64,000 bases of DNA, from the NCBI RefSeq assembly GCF_003254395.2, contig NC_037653.1, positions 4,399,783 through 4,463,782 of the forward strand. The letters are read 5' to 3'. The notes beneath the pieces were generated by a model, which did not search any database, was not told where the DNA came from, and was given only the letters and a program-made list of their open reading frames with translations. This document shows, piece by piece, positions 22,401 through 35,708 of this stretch (its first letter is position 1; each line of letters starts with the position of its first letter). The position numbers and the translations under genes were made by a program. This DNA is from Apis mellifera (lineage: Eukaryota > Arthropoda > Insecta > Hymenoptera > Apidae).

Positions 22401-23750
22401 CAACATTCGCTATCGATAAAATTCAAAGAAAAATCAGTCGAACAAAACAATAAAAGAAATCGACCAACCATCCTGTATTCTATTATTAGCTACGCATTCG
22501 AATTACAGGTTTGGTAATCCCGGCGTGTATCATCGCTTCTAGCTTTCTTCTTTTTTCCAGCCTTCGATGTTTCGAATGAGCGTTCCTCCGATAAAAATGT
22601 TTCAGCATCCCCCGGTGAATACAGTGTCGAAGATTGATGAATGGAGGGAAAATGTCGGGCGGAAATCTGATCGGCAGGGGAAGCTTTCCCGTTGAGATCT
22701 AAATAATAACCGGAATGGCACGGAATGGCGCGTGAAACGTTTTCCAAAATCCTCCTCCAACGTTTATTATTATTATCATTTTAAGAGAACAAAAACACGA
22801 ATATCATTCTTCACTTCAGATACGAAACATTTTCAATTTCTTCAATCCTTTACCTTTACAGTCTCCAATCTCTCGAAAGATTTTCAAATTATTTCCAATA
22901 CATCCACCTAACTCTTTCCTAAACATTTATCTAAATCGAGCAACACTTTTAACAACAAATTCATCTTTCGTGGAATCATTCCAACCTCTCGTTAGAACCA
23001 GAATAAAAAGATTCGAGGATAATTATCCAACACTCTTACTAAATACTCTTCAACCTCCATTCTCCAACATCATCAAACCCTCCTACTCGATTTTAATTTT
23101 AACATCGACCAAAAGATCGCAGGCTCGACTATATAATTAAAAACACGTGGATCGGATATATCCATTCGAAGCCAAAGCCATGGAATCAATTTTAAAATCG
23201 TTAAGATCAAGGGGAAAAAGGGGTATATATATCCCTCAAACGAGTTATAGGAATATTTGAGGGGAAGCAGGCGGGCTGCATCCATCCACGGGATCATCTT
23301 CTCCGTCGTCGAATCGACGTGCGTGGTGGATCGTCGATTTCCATCCCCTTTCCTCCCTCTTCCTCGATGCTGATGGCGGAGGAGAAGGAGGAGGAGGAGG
23401 GGGAAATAATGCATTAGAAATTCAGATGACCGAACGGAGAAAAGGTCGTCGCGCGATTTATCAAATAAAAGCGGCGCTACAACACACGGTCCAATACCCG
23501 GTCCGCGTTGGTCGTTGGAGGCGACAGTTCATTTTTAATATAAAACGAGGAGGAGGAGGAGAGGAGAGGAGGAGAGGAGAGGGAGGAAGGGAAGATTCCT
23601 TCGACGCGCGAGGGGGTAAAAAAGAAACGGAACCGATATTCGCTCCCGATGTTCGCGGGCCGATTTTTGCCCGGGGGAAGAAACAAGATTGCGATCCCTT
23701 GCGATTCTTCTCTTGTTTCTTGCGCGTGGATTATAATTAATAGTTGCTCC
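22400..23750. other. Non-repetitive non-coding DNA between arrays
   Basis: 22480-22750 and 23100-23740 are moderately complex; 22760-23080 is AT-rich. There are purine-rich runs at 23376-23400 and 23548-23600. Open frames are short and low-complexity. Nothing recognised. Confidence 0.4.
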
Positions 23751-25480
23751 TCCGAATTCGAATTCGAAGGTTCGAGGTTATTTTCGATTTGAGTATTATG
23801 ATTTTAAATGGAATGGGATGGTTTGTTTGGGGAGGTTCTTTACAGGTTTGAAATTATTTTGAATTTGAGAATTATGAGTTTAATGGAATGGAGTAGTTTG
23901 TTCGAGGGATGATTTGGAAGATTTTATTATATATATTGGAAATTATTTCCAATTTGAGAATTATAATTTTGAGAAGATGTGTGGAAGAAATAGTTCCTCT
24001 TTGAGGGGTAATTTGGAAAATTTCAACCCTTTAATGTTGAAATTGTTGTTACATATGAAATTATTTCCAATTTGAGAATTACAATTTTGAGAAGATATAT
24101 AAAAGAAATAGTTCCTCCTTGAGGAGATTTGGAAGATTTTGGAAGAATTACAATTTTGAGAAGATATGTGGAAGAAATAGTTCCTTTTTGAGGGGTAATT
24201 TGGAAGATTTTTATATATTGGAAATTATTTTCAATTTGAGAATTACAATTTTGAGAAGCTATGTGGAACAAATAGTTCCTCTTTGAGGGAACAATTTGGA
24301 AGATTTTGGGTTTTTTACATATTCGAAATTATCTCCAATTTGAGTGTTATGATTTTAATGAAATGGAATAGTTTGTCTGAGGGGTTCTTTATATGTTTGA
24401 AATTATTTCCAATTTGAGTATTAAGATTTTAATGAAATGGAATAGTTTGTTTGAGGGATAATTTGGAAAATTTCAACCCTTTACATGTGTGAAATTATTT
24501 CCAATTTGAGAATTACGATTTTGAGAAGATGTATAGAACAAATAGTTCTTCCTTGAGGGGACAATTTGAAAGATTTTAGCTTTTTACATGTTTGAAATTA
24601 TTTCCAATTTGAATTACAATCTTAAGAAGCTACTTGGAACAAATAATTCCTCCTTTCCTGAGGAAATTTGAAAAATTTTGGTTCTTTATATGTTTGAAAT
24701 TATTTCCAATTTGAGAATTAAGATTTTATTGAAATGAAATAGTTTAAGGGGCAATTTGGAAGAATTTGACTCTACATATTTAAAATTATTTTCAATTTGA
24801 GAATTACAATTTTGAGAAGATATATGGAACAAATAGTTCTTCCTTGAGGGGACAATTTGGAAGATTTCATCCCTTTACATGTTTCAAATTATTTCCAATT
24901 TAAAAATTTTACGATTTTAATGAAATGTAATAGTTTTTTTGATATTTCAACCCTTTACATGTTTGAAATTATTTTCAATTTGGGAATTACAATTTTGATA
25001 AAGTAGTTCTTTTTTGAGGGGCAATTTGGAAGATTTCAATGCACGTTCAAAATTATTTCAAACTTGAAAATTACGATTTTAATAAAGTAGTTCCTCCTTG
25101 AGATGCAATTTTGGCCCTTTACACGCTTGAAATTATTTCAAATTTGAAAACTACAATTTTAATCGAATAAAATAGTTTTCTCTTTGAAAGATTTTATATA
25201 TATTCGAAATTATTTCCAATTACTATTTTAATAAAATAGTTTCTCCTTGCCTTAAGAAGCAATTTGATTTTTAGATTTCGATTTCGATTTCTTTTCATAT
25301 TTGAAATTATTTCCAATTTCAAAAGCTACGTGGAACATGTAGCTCTTTCGAATTTGAAAGATTTCTTTACATATTTAAAATTACTTCCAACTTAAAAATT
25401 ACAATTTTGAGAACCTCGATGACCAAAATTTCCAAGATTTCCCCTCTTTATATACTTGAAATTATTCCCAATTCCAGCAA
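23750..25480 (+). repeat. About 100-bp AT-rich minisatellite array
   Basis: Unit: GAAATTATTTCCAATTTGAG, AATTACAATTTTGAGAAG, AAATAGTTCCTCCTTGAGGG, AATTTGGAAGATTT. Copies recur every 80-120 bp, becoming more diverged after about 25000. Non-coding. Confidence 0.9.
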
Positions 25481-26940
25481 TTTTAAAAGAACCTCTCTCT
25501 CATCCCTCCTAATTTGAATTTTAAAATTTTCCTATTGCAATTTCGACCGAAATATTCTCAAATATTCTCAAACTCGAGACGAAACAACGAACCTAATCTC
25601 GACATATCGTAATAACTCCAAGCGATCTTCGCAATAGATTATTATGATCATCTATTTTGCAACTGGGAGTGGATCTCCCATCATTCTCCCACACTGTTGC
25701 CAAACCTCGTCAATTTCAAGCCTCAAAACGATTTCAATCTCCTCTTGCAAAAAAATCGCAACGAGCCTCGAGCATCCTTGTTCATTACGAAGATTTCTAT
25801 TCCCTCTCCTTCCTTCCTTCCTTCCTCCCCCTATTTTATTCGAACAATAATCAGGATAATCGAGACTAGGAACTAGCCAGCGTGTCTCCTGGAGAGGAGG
25901 AACCAAACCTGTTGCCCTGCTCGCGACACGACAGGCCTCACAACGCGATGAAAAAGAAAAAGTCGACTCGGCCAACGGTTGAACGTCAGCCTCGGCGATG
26001 CAAAATCGCCAGTCACTCGCCGATCAAAGCGAGTTTCGAACCTCCTCTCTCTCTAGCCTCTGCTTTCAAAAGCTGCTCTCTCTTTCTCTCTCCCCTCCCT
26101 CCTTCGATGCCCCGCTTTTCATTCCCTCGCAGGACGTTGACACGCGAGGAAACAATCCTTTCCTTCCCTCCTCCTCCTCCTCTTCAATGAAAGAAAGAAG
26201 GGGATGGTAAGTAGAAATGAATCGAAATTTAAAAAGATTCTGAATATAAGTATTGTATAATTGTAACTATAATAGAGTATATGGGGGAGGAAAGATTTTT
26301 CCATCGCGTGATAAAATAAAAAAGCTCTCTCTCTTTCTCTCTCTGGAGGCGAACAATGAAGAAAAGAAGGGGAGAGATGGTAGTGGCTTTAAAATCAACT
26401 TAGCAGCGATCTTTGCCAAGGTTATTACAAGCGGCAAGGCTATAAGCGCGCTTTACTTTTAAGGGGCATTAGCCTCCTCCCTTTTCCCAGAGCACCACCG
26501 CCTCCTCCTCGCTGCAGGGAGAGAAGAAGCGCGGAGACCGTGGCCCGGCCGAGGAAGGGTGGAGAGGGGGTTGTCTGGGGTAATTAGCCGCGCGTTCAAA
26601 GAGTAACGCTCTTATTCCTGTTTGGAAAATGTCAACTCGATGGAAGGGAAAAAAAAAAAAGGAAGGAACTCGACGCGAATCTATAAAAGGGAGCGAGGGG
26701 AGAGATTTCGTATTCGTTCGAGGCTAGAAAGAGGAGTTGTTTGTTTTTTTTATTTTGAGAAGAGATCAGTTTCCGTAACGAGGCAAGGGTGTTTATTCGT
26801 TTATCTTGCTTCTCGATGTGAAAAGAAGAAATCTTATCGTTTCGTCTATCCAATTACGTTCGAATAATTATATTTCTCCGCTATGTAATTATTATCTCGA
26901 AATTATGTTGAAATGGTTACGAGCATCTCTTTATTAATCT
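25480..26940. other. Complex non-coding stretch with an island at 26385-26620
   Basis: 25480-26250 mixes AT-rich sequence with C/T-rich runs. 26385-26620 is GC-balanced and single-copy-looking (GCAGCGATCTTTGCCAAGG, GCGCGCTTTACTTTTAAGG, GGGTAATTAGCCGCGCG), a candidate regulatory island. 26620-26940 is mixed. No gene recognised. Confidence 0.45.
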
Positions 26941-26977
26941 CTTCAAATTATATTTCTCTTTTGGAGAAAATAATACA

Positions 26978-27033
<56 letters not shown>

Positions 27034-27723
27034 AAAATTTGATTGTTGAAAATTGTAAAAATTGTAAAAATTATTGGATCGAAAGAATCGCAAGTTGAAA
27101 CTATTTCGTCCGCTGAAATTATTATCTCAACTCCTCGAAACACGAGATTATGTTGAAATCGTTACGAACCTCTCTTTATTAATCTCTTCAAATTATATTT
27201 GAATAATTATATTTCTCTTTTGGAAAAAATAGTATAAGATATATATATAAAATTTGATTATTGAAAATTGTAAAAATTATTGAATAATAATCGAAAGCAT
27301 TTATTATCTCGACTCCTCGAAACACGAGATTACGAGATCAATCGAAATTACGAAATCTCTCTCTTTGTTAATAATCTTACCAATTATATTCAAATATATA
27401 TTATATATATTATATTTCTTCACTGAAGAAAATATATATATATACATATATACATATATATGTAAAATTTGATTGTTCAAAAAAATTATTGTTCGTAAAA
27501 TTATTTTCATTCGTAGAGATATAATTATTATCTCGAAAATTGGAAATATATATATATTATCTCAATTACATCTTCAATTACATTGGAAAAATTATATTTC
27601 TACTAATATATATATATATATTATAATTTGATTGTTCATAAAAAATTATTGTTCATAAAAATTATTTTCATTCGTAGAGATACAATTATTATCTCGAAAA
27701 TTGAAAATATATATATATTTTTT

Positions 27724-27787
<64 letters not shown>

Positions 27788-27860
27788 CTCAATCGCACGA
27801 GATTACATTTTCAATTACATTCTCTACAATTATATTTCTCTACTGAAGAAAATTGAAGAG

Positions 27861-27903
<43 letters not shown>

Positions 27904-28065
27904 AAATTTGATTGTTAAAATCATAAAAATTATTTTCATTCATAGAGATACAATTATTAACTCGAAAATTGGAAAAATATATATATATATTATCTCAATT
28001 GTACCAGATTACATCTTCAATTACATTCTCTACAATTATATTTCTCTATTAAAGAAAATCGAAGA

Positions 28066-28124
<59 letters not shown>

Positions 28125-28603
28125 TTGATTGTTAAAAATCAAATAATAATAATTATTTATTATTTTCATTTATATCGAAATGCAATTATTATCTCAAAAA
28201 TTGGAAATATATATATATATACATACCTATTATATATATTCCTACCGAGCCACAATTATTATCTCGATTACTCGAAACACGAGATTACGTTCAAATCGTT
28301 ACGAACCTCTCTTTGTTAGTCTCTTCAATTACATTATTAACAATTATATTTCTCCGCTGCAGAAAATATAATATATATATATATATATATATAATTTGAT
28401 TGTAATCTCGTACCGAGATACAATTATTATCTCGAAAATTAGAAAAATATATATATTCATACCGAGTTACAATTATTATCTACAATAATCCCTCCAATTC
28501 ATTCGAACAATTATATTTCTCCACTGCAGAAAATACAATATATATTATTTGATTGTTAAAAATTATTTTTATTCGTACCGAGATACAATTACCTCAAAAA
28601 TTG

Positions 28604-28645
<42 letters not shown>

Positions 28646-28746
28646 TACCAAATTACAATTATTATCCATAAATCTCTCTTGCCAGTCCCTCCAATTCATT
28701 CGAACAATTATATTTCTCCGCTGCAGAAAATACAATATACATAATT

Positions 28747-28806
<60 letters not shown>

Positions 28807-29264
28807 GTACCGAATTACAATTATCATCTACGAATCCCTCCTCCAATTCATTCCAACAATTATATTTCCCCACTGCAAAAAAGATACACATACACATATA
28901 TATATATATATTCGTACAATTATTATCTGAACTGCACGAGATTACGTCTCCAATTACATTCGAATTATATTTCTCCATTAGAGAAAATCGAATATATATA
29001 TATATATATATATTTTCAATTTTCGAGATAATAATTGTATCTTTACTAACATATATATGTATTATTATATATTTGATTGTTCAAAAAAATTATTGTTCGT
29101 AAAAATTATTTTCTTTCATAGAGATACAATTATTATCTCGAAAATTGGAGATATATATATTCGAACCGAGTTACAATTATTATCCATGAATCTCTCTTGC
29201 CAGTCCCTCCAATTCATTCCAACAATTATATTTCTCCGCTGCAGAAAATACAATATACATAATT

Positions 29265-29310
<46 letters not shown>

Positions 29311-29410
29311 GTACCGAGTTACAATTATCATCTACGAGTCCCTCCAATTCATTCCAACAATTATATTTCCCCACTACAAAAAAAATACACATACATATAT
29401 ATATATCGTA
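26940..29410 (+). repeat. 2.5 kb compound array with long (AT)n microsatellites
   Basis: Units contain ATTATATTTCTCCGCTGCAG or close variants, then an (AT)n run, then CGTACCGAGTTACAATTATT and ATCTCGAA. The main (AT)n runs are near 26980-27028, 27729-27784, 28068-28118, 28750-28804 and 29268-29308. A higher-order copy of about 0.5 kb is present: the block around 28661 recurs at 29179. Runs of this kind are assembly-fragile. Confidence 0.9.
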
Positions 29411-29868
29411 CGAATACGTTTAATTCTCTCTCTCTCGCGATTTATCGGGATCCCCGCGCAACGAAATACCGCGGAGCGAAAGGAAAGAAAGAAAGGAATC
29501 CACGGCTACTGCGGAAAATCGGCAATCCCCCTCCTCCCCTCCCCTTCCCTTTCCCCTTCCCTTCTCGACACTTAGGAAAAAGAAGAGCCGGCGGCGCGGA
29601 TCGATCGCGAGTCGGGGGAGGCCCGACTCGCAGGAGGCATGACTCGCGGATTCGTAGGTAGATGCGTTTCCTCGCGCCAAACTCCTCGCACGCGTTGGAC
29701 GTGGCTGACCAGCCGACGGACGGCTGACTGCCTTCCTGATTGATGATCGCTACCGCCGGACTCGCCGCCGCCGCCGCCGCCGCCATGCATACCACCACCC
29801 TATCCCGGTCAACCCTTCGAGAAAAGAGCCACCCTCTCCTCCTCCTCCTCCTTTCCTCCCAATTTTTC
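29410..29868. other. GC-richer complex island between arrays
   Basis: Contains GCGGCGCGGATCGATCGCGA, a palindrome-like AGTCGGGGGAGGCCCGACT near 29612 and a (GCC)n run at about 29763-29783. Open frames on the minus strand are Gly/Arg-rich and overlap one another; no family recognised. Confidence 0.4.
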
Positions 29869-30177
29869 CTTCCTTTCTCTTCACACTTCGAAATCTCTAT
29901 ATATATATAAAATCTGTCCAATCAAGAATTTAAAATTATCGAAAATGAATGAACTTCCTTTCTCTTCACACTTCGAAATCTCTCTATATATATAAAAATC
30001 TGTCCAATCAAGAATTTAAAATTATCGAAAATGAATGAACTTCCTTTCTCTTCACACTTCGAAATCTCTCTATATATATATAAAAATCTGTCCAATCAAG
30101 AATTTAAAATTATCGAAAATGAATGAATATAGGAATAATTAAAGTCCTTCCTTTCTCTTCACACTTCGAAATCTCTC

Positions 30178-30226
<49 letters not shown>

Positions 30227-30250
30227 AATCAGTCCAATCAATAATTTAAA
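29869..30250 (+). repeat. 85-86 bp minisatellite, four copies
   Basis: Copies start at about 29869, 29954, 30040 and 30147. Unit: CTTCCTTTCTCTTCACACTT, CGAAATCTCT, a TATA run, CTGTCCAATCAAGAATTTAA, TCGAAAATGAATGAA. The first three are nearly identical; the fourth has an expanded (TA)n. Confidence 0.93.
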
Positions 30251-31987
30251 ATTATCGATGAGGAGGAAATTTGTCAAGCTAGTGTTTAGTTCTAGCAAGG
30301 AGAAGATTGGAGGAGGAGAGGGGAGGCACTCGAGGCGGTATTTAATCGCTAATCGGGCACAGAATACGCGTACACGGATGACCTGGCACGACCTGGGCCC
30401 GAGGGAGGGATACCTTACAAGGAAAGGGGGGGATAGATACCTTCCTCGATTCTCCCTTTCATTCCGGGCAATATTTCTTTTCGCGAGCCACCCCTCGCTC
30501 CGGTGTCCTTTATCTAACAAGGAGCAAATCATTTCCCTATTATTTGCTTCTCTCTCTCTCTCTCTTATTCGCTTTGGAGGCCGTCCAAAGTCTATTCATC
30601 GTGTCTCCTCGTGTTCTCCCTCTTCTATTATTTTTTCATTCGAGACTCGCTCAGTTTTCATTCCTCCTCTTTCTCTTCCAAGTTTATTTATTCTCGAGAA
30701 AAATTAATTTTTCCAAACTATAAGAGAATGAGAAAGAGAGTAAGAGAGAGAAGAAAGCGGTCAGTTTTAATGGGAGGAACGCGTCCACCTTTGCGGCGAT
30801 TTATTAACGGCGCTTGCCTTCGAAGTTGGTGGAAGGGGGGGGAGTAATTTAATCGTAATTAAGTACCTACACGCTCGCCTCCAAGTACGTAAAGTTTAGT
30901 CACACTTGGCGTGGGTGGGTACGGCCGACGAGCCTCGAGCCTCCTCTCTCTCGGTTAAAAGGGGTGGCCAGTGGTCGGTTTAAACAATTATCACAAGGGT
31001 TGCAGCTTGCACGAGTTGACAAGGGTGATAAGTTATAGCCCGCGCGGGGGTTGCTTAGGAAATGCTGCGTGGCCGCTGCCCACGATGAATTACATTCTAT
31101 TACGGTAATGCAACTCCCTCCCTCTCTCTCTCTCTCTCTCTCTTTCTTCTTCTTCTCCATTTAATTCGAAACGAAACGCGATTACTTTTTTCCAGGTTAA
31201 TCGTATCGAGGAGTGGAAAAATTTCTTTTTGTAATATTTTCATTCTCACCCCCTTCTTTCGAATAGGAGATCGTTCGTAAGAAAAGAAGGAGGAAAGGAG
31301 GGGTCGTAAATCTGGTGCGAGTGTCCTTTATAGCATTGTTAACAACTAATGTATGCGACCCTCGAAAACCTCGTACCGCGTTTAACATTCTTTAACGTTA
31401 TTACGCGTATACATTTCTTTCCTCTCTCTCTCTTTTTCGTTTGACCCTCGACGCGAACCCTTTCTCTCCTTTCTTCCCCTTTTTTTGCCCGGCCAAATTG
31501 GAAATTTGGTCACGTTTTAAGACTTACGATGTGATTTCGAAAGATACGATTCGAAAGATACGCGCGATGATTCGAATTTTTTCGTTTCTAAAATGGTTGG
31601 GATTAATTTTCAAAATTGGAACTCTCGAAGAATTTAAATTATGTTATAAATTGTATTATGAGATATTGTTTCTTTTCTGCACGTTTCGCGTAAGGAAAAG
31701 TAGAAACTTTCCGCTTGTGCAATATTCGACTCGGTAAATCATTCTATCGTCGCTTCGATTCGTTTGCATTTCGAGGAATAATAATAATAATAATAACGCT
31801 CGAGCGATCGTTAAGTCTCGTTGGCCTGTTTTCACCATTTGTACTTTTCAATTTTCAATCGTTTTTATCGTTGTTTTGTTACGTGTTCGATTATCACGTA
31901 TATCGTGGCCTAATTTCTTTCTTTCCTCGAATAAATCTGATAAAATTTCGAAACTCGAGGATTCGAGGTTACCGATTTATTCTTGTT
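30250..31987. other. Non-coding DNA with a complex TAAT-bearing island at 30770-31115
   Basis: 30770-31115 is single-copy-looking DNA with AATTTAATCGTAATTAAGTA (two TAAT-type homeodomain cores), CACTTGGCGTGGGTGGG and TTAAACAATTATCACAAGGG. It is a candidate pb intronic enhancer by inference. 31120-31141 is a TC microsatellite. 31150-31987 is mixed AT-rich DNA without a recognised feature. Confidence 0.45.
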
Positions 31988-32960
31988 AAATAATCTTTGT
32001 CACGTTTCAAAAATATGAAAATAAGAAAAGGATGTGATATTTCGTTCGAATCGAGGGAAAGATTCGAATACTTATTGGCTAAATATGATTTTTATGTATT
32101 TTAATATTCATCTTCGATTCTTCTTAAATAATCTGATTAAATAATTTTTGTCACCGTTTCAAAAATACGAAAACGAGAAAAAGTGACACTTTGGCTAAAT
32201 ATTTTTATATATTTTAAGAAGAAATAAATTTAATTTAGATATAAATATTTTAATAAATTAAACTTTACTTTTAATTTATTGATTTTTATATTAAAAATTT
32301 ATGGGATAAATTTAAAATAAAAATTTAACTTTTGTTTTTAAGCGTTCTTTTTAATTTTAAAAATTTAATAATTTAGTTTGTATTCTTCTTAAATAATCTT
32401 TGTCACCGTTTCAAAAATACGAAAACGAGGAAAAATGATATTTTATTCGAATCGAGGGGAAAGATTCGAACACTTACTGGCTAAATATGATTTTTACATA
32501 TTTTAAGAAGAAATAAATTTAATTTACATATAAATATTTTAATAAATTAAATTTTATTTTAATTCATTAATTTTTATATTAAAAATTTATGAGATTATAA
32601 GTTATAAATTTAAAATAAAAATTTAAGTTTGGTTTTTAAGCGTTATGGAGATGATATTTTTTTTTAATTATTTTTTTAATTATTAAAAATTTAATAATTT
32701 AGTTTGTATTCTGATTAAATAATCTTTGTCACCGTTTCAAAAATACGAAAATGAGAAAAAGTGACACTTTGGCTAAATATGATTTTTATATATTTTAAGA
32801 AGAAATAAATTTAATTTTTATATTAAAAATTTATGGGATAAATTATAAATTTAAAATAAAAATTTAACTTTTGTTTTTAAGCGTTCTTTTTAATTTTAAA
32901 AATTTAATTAATTTTTAATTTTAATAATTTAATTCTTAAATAATCTTTGTCACCATTTCA
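31988..32960 (+). repeat. Long-unit AT-rich array (150-330 bp units)
   Basis: TAAATAATCTTTGTCACCGT, TTCAAAAATACGAAAA, GACACTTTGGCTAAATATGA, AATAAATTTAATTT and TTTTTAAGCGTT recur at about 31988, 32140, 32391, 32719 and 32938. Diverged; non-coding. Confidence 0.85.
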
Positions 32961-34275
32961 AAAATATGAAACCAAGAAAAACTAACACTTTGTTCGAATC
33001 GAAGAGAAAGATCGAGTCGAAAATCATACGATACGATCTTGAAAGAAGCGTTTCTCTCTTCCTTTTTTCCACGAAACGGAATCATCGAAACGACGATCCA
33101 CGATCGTCGATTTATTGCGCGGTGAACGCGATAATTCAGCGTAACGCGATTAATGAAGCATACACAATGGGGGATCCTTGTTTTGCCATCTCCCTTTCTA
33201 TCCCCCATACCCTCGTCCAACTTATTTGTTCAACAAACAAGTTTCCATTTGTTTTGGAATATTGCTCTCCAAGATCTCTCCGAGAAATCTCTAGATCACG
33301 ATGAATCAACGCCTTTCCTTCGACAATTTTTCGAACCAATGCAACACCTGCTCCTCCTTTCCTTCTTTCTTTCTTTCTTTTTCATTTCTTCAAACCGATA
33401 CCAGAGAAACGACAATTAAAATTAACTATTATTATTATTATTATTCAAACGACTATCAAACGACTGGTAAAATTTTAATCGTCTTATCAACATGATCCTC
33501 GAAAGACTTCCCTTCCAAGAAAGAACCTGTTCGAAATCGTATCGTAAAAAAAGCAACAACGGATGGAAACGAGATTAGGAGAGGAAAGTTAGGAGAAGGG
33601 GAAGGGAGTCCGTCTTATTTCCCGTCGCGACGCCTCGCACCACCGGGGATTTAAAATTTGTACAGATTAAAATAAACTTTTTATCCGCCAGAGTTGGATC
33701 CTCGAGGGGCGGGGCGGAGTTCCAAGTTTCCAGGCTGAAAACTTTTCGCTGCAACAATATCGAAAACGAATTTCTCCTCCTCGCCAAATTCCCAAACATT
33801 CGTTCCAACAACCATATAAATAAAACAACACGCAATTTTTATCGAATTAAAAATATTCAATTCGAGAAATTCAAATCTCACTCGTCATTTTCCATATCGA
33901 ATCGAAAGAAAAGGAAAAGAGAAATTTCAAATGTAGACATGGAAAGAAAGGAAGGAAGGAAGGAAGAGACGAGAAATTTTCTTAATTACAGAGGAGGAGC
34001 CGAAATTCTCCTCCCCCTTCGACGTGTTTCGATCATCGTCGGATTATTTTAATCACATTACCTCGCTCCTCGCTCGCTCCTCTCGCAAAATCAATCTCGC
34101 GTCTAATGGGTAAGATGGCGCTTTTCATCCTCCCTCGGAGGAGACCACTCCCTCCCTCAGAAACCCCTCATCCTCTCACCTAACTTTCCTGTTCCCTGTA
34201 ATAATATCTTCGAACGGGTTCCACAATTCGATGAGAAAAATATTCGATTCGGTGAGAAGAAGAATTTTAAGTGTA
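32960..34275. other. Mixed non-coding DNA
   Basis: 33060-33180 is complex and carries a nested near-palindrome around CGACGATCCACGATCGTCG plus GCGATTAATGAAGC. Other parts are AT-rich with short TTC and TTA runs. No gene recognised. Confidence 0.4.
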
Positions 34276-35199
34276 TTGGGTTGGCAACTAAGTAATTGCG
34301 GATTTCAGTTGAAGTCGATGATGTCTTAATCAAAGCGATAATCGATTCGAATCGTCACGATACAACTCGTGAGATTGCTTCATGTATCGCATACATGCAT
34401 TGAAAACTACTTAAAACAACTTGGCTATGTTGAAAAACTCGATACATGGGTTCCTCACGAACTGAAAGAAAAGCATTTAACGCAACGCGTTAACAGCTGC
34501 GATTTGCTAAAGAAACGTAATGAGAACGATCCATTTTTAAAACGACCGATAACTGGGTGATGAAAAATGGGTTGTTTACGACAATATCAAGCGGAAAAGA
34601 TGGTGGAGCAGGCCAAACGTGAACCAGCTCGAACAACATCAAAAGCTGGTATTCGTCGAAAGAAGGTTTCGTTATCAGTTTGGTGGGATTACGAAGGAAT
34701 CGTCTATTTTGAACTCTTACCACCCAACCGAACGATCAATTCTGTCGTCTACATCGAACAACTGACGAAATTAAACGATGCGGTTGAAGAAAAGCGGGCC
34801 GAATTGACAAATCGAAAAGGTGTTGTATTCCATCGTGACGATGCAAGGCCACGCGCATCTTTGGTCACTCGGCAAAAATTATTGGAGCTTGGTTGGGATG
34901 TTTCGCCACGTCCACCATATAGTCCTGACCTTGCACCATCCGATTACTTTTTGTTTCGATCTTTACAAAACTCCTCGAATGATAAAAATTTCAATAACGA
35001 TGGTGATATCAAATCGTACCTGATTCACTTTTTCGCTAATAAAAACCACAAGTTTTACGAACGTGAGATTACGATGCTGCCTGAAAGATGGCAAAAGGTC
35101 AAATGGGCAACGCATTACGGAATAAAGTTATTTAGTTCCACGAAAATATTGTCTTTGATTTTCTAAAAAAAATCCGCGATTACTTAGTTGCCAAGCCAA
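34276..35199 (+). mobile_element. Internally deleted mariner element, probably mellifera type
   Basis: Inverted terminal repeats TTGGGTTGGCAACTAAGTAA at 34276 and its near-perfect complement ending at 35199 are flanked by the TA target duplication (34274-34275 and 35200-35201). The length of 924 bp compares with about 1.3 kb for a complete mariner, so roughly a quarter is missing, mostly from the 5' half of the transposase. The ITR and protein resemble the mellifera-subfamily elements of bees and earwigs as I remember them. Dead copy. Confidence 0.95.
34310..35160 (+). pseudogene. Broken mariner transposase
   Basis: Pieces of a DD34D transposase in at least three frames. 34369-34560 encodes the end of the DNA-binding region and the WVPHEL motif. 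The ITGDEKW motif holding the first catalytic Asp is split by an extra G in the GGG at 34555-34557. A second frame change occurs near 34617. From about 34620 one frame runs through LSVWWDYEGIVYFELLPPN, the second Asp block (FHRDDARP) and the third (YSPDLAPSDYFLF). The C-terminus is altered by a small deletion after LPERWQKV. The first third of the protein is mostly missing. Confidence 0.93.
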
Positions 35200-35201
35200 T
35201 A

Positions 35202-35708
35202 TTTAAAAAATTCGATCCTTTTTCGAAAAGAGGGGGGAGGGGGAAAGAAAGGAGGAAATTGATCGCGGCCACGTCCCCCCAGGCGATTATAGAATAAGCG
35301 CGGGCTCGTCGTAATTAGATAGCGGCTCGAGGACGACTCGTACAAATCGCCGTGTGTAGCGCACCGTTTCTAGCACTTGGCGCGTATTTAACACCGGCGC
35401 CACACTCGATGATCCTCGAAATATCCTGCAGAAGGAAAGAAAAAGGGGGAGGCATTCTGACGGATAACCGCGATCGGTCATAGAAAGCTTCGGCCTCCTC
35501 TTCTTCCCTATTTAAAAACCCTCGGCTGCCATTTTGCTTTGCTTTGCTTTGTCGCGAGATCTATTTCCCTGGCAATCTCTTGTATTATATTGTTTAATCT
35601 CTCCTCTTTTTCGTTTCTTCCAAACGATTCATTGTCATCACACTGTTCCATTTAAAAGAAAGGAGAGGCTGTGATTCTTATTTTATTACGAATCAAGGAG
35701 CATCCTCT
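35202..35708. other. Complex non-coding island downstream of mariner
   Basis: 35265-35420 is single-copy-looking DNA with CGTCGTAATTAGATAGCGG and GGCGCGTATTTAACACCGGC, a candidate regulatory island. 35530-35550 has a TTTGC repeat. No gene. Confidence 0.4.
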
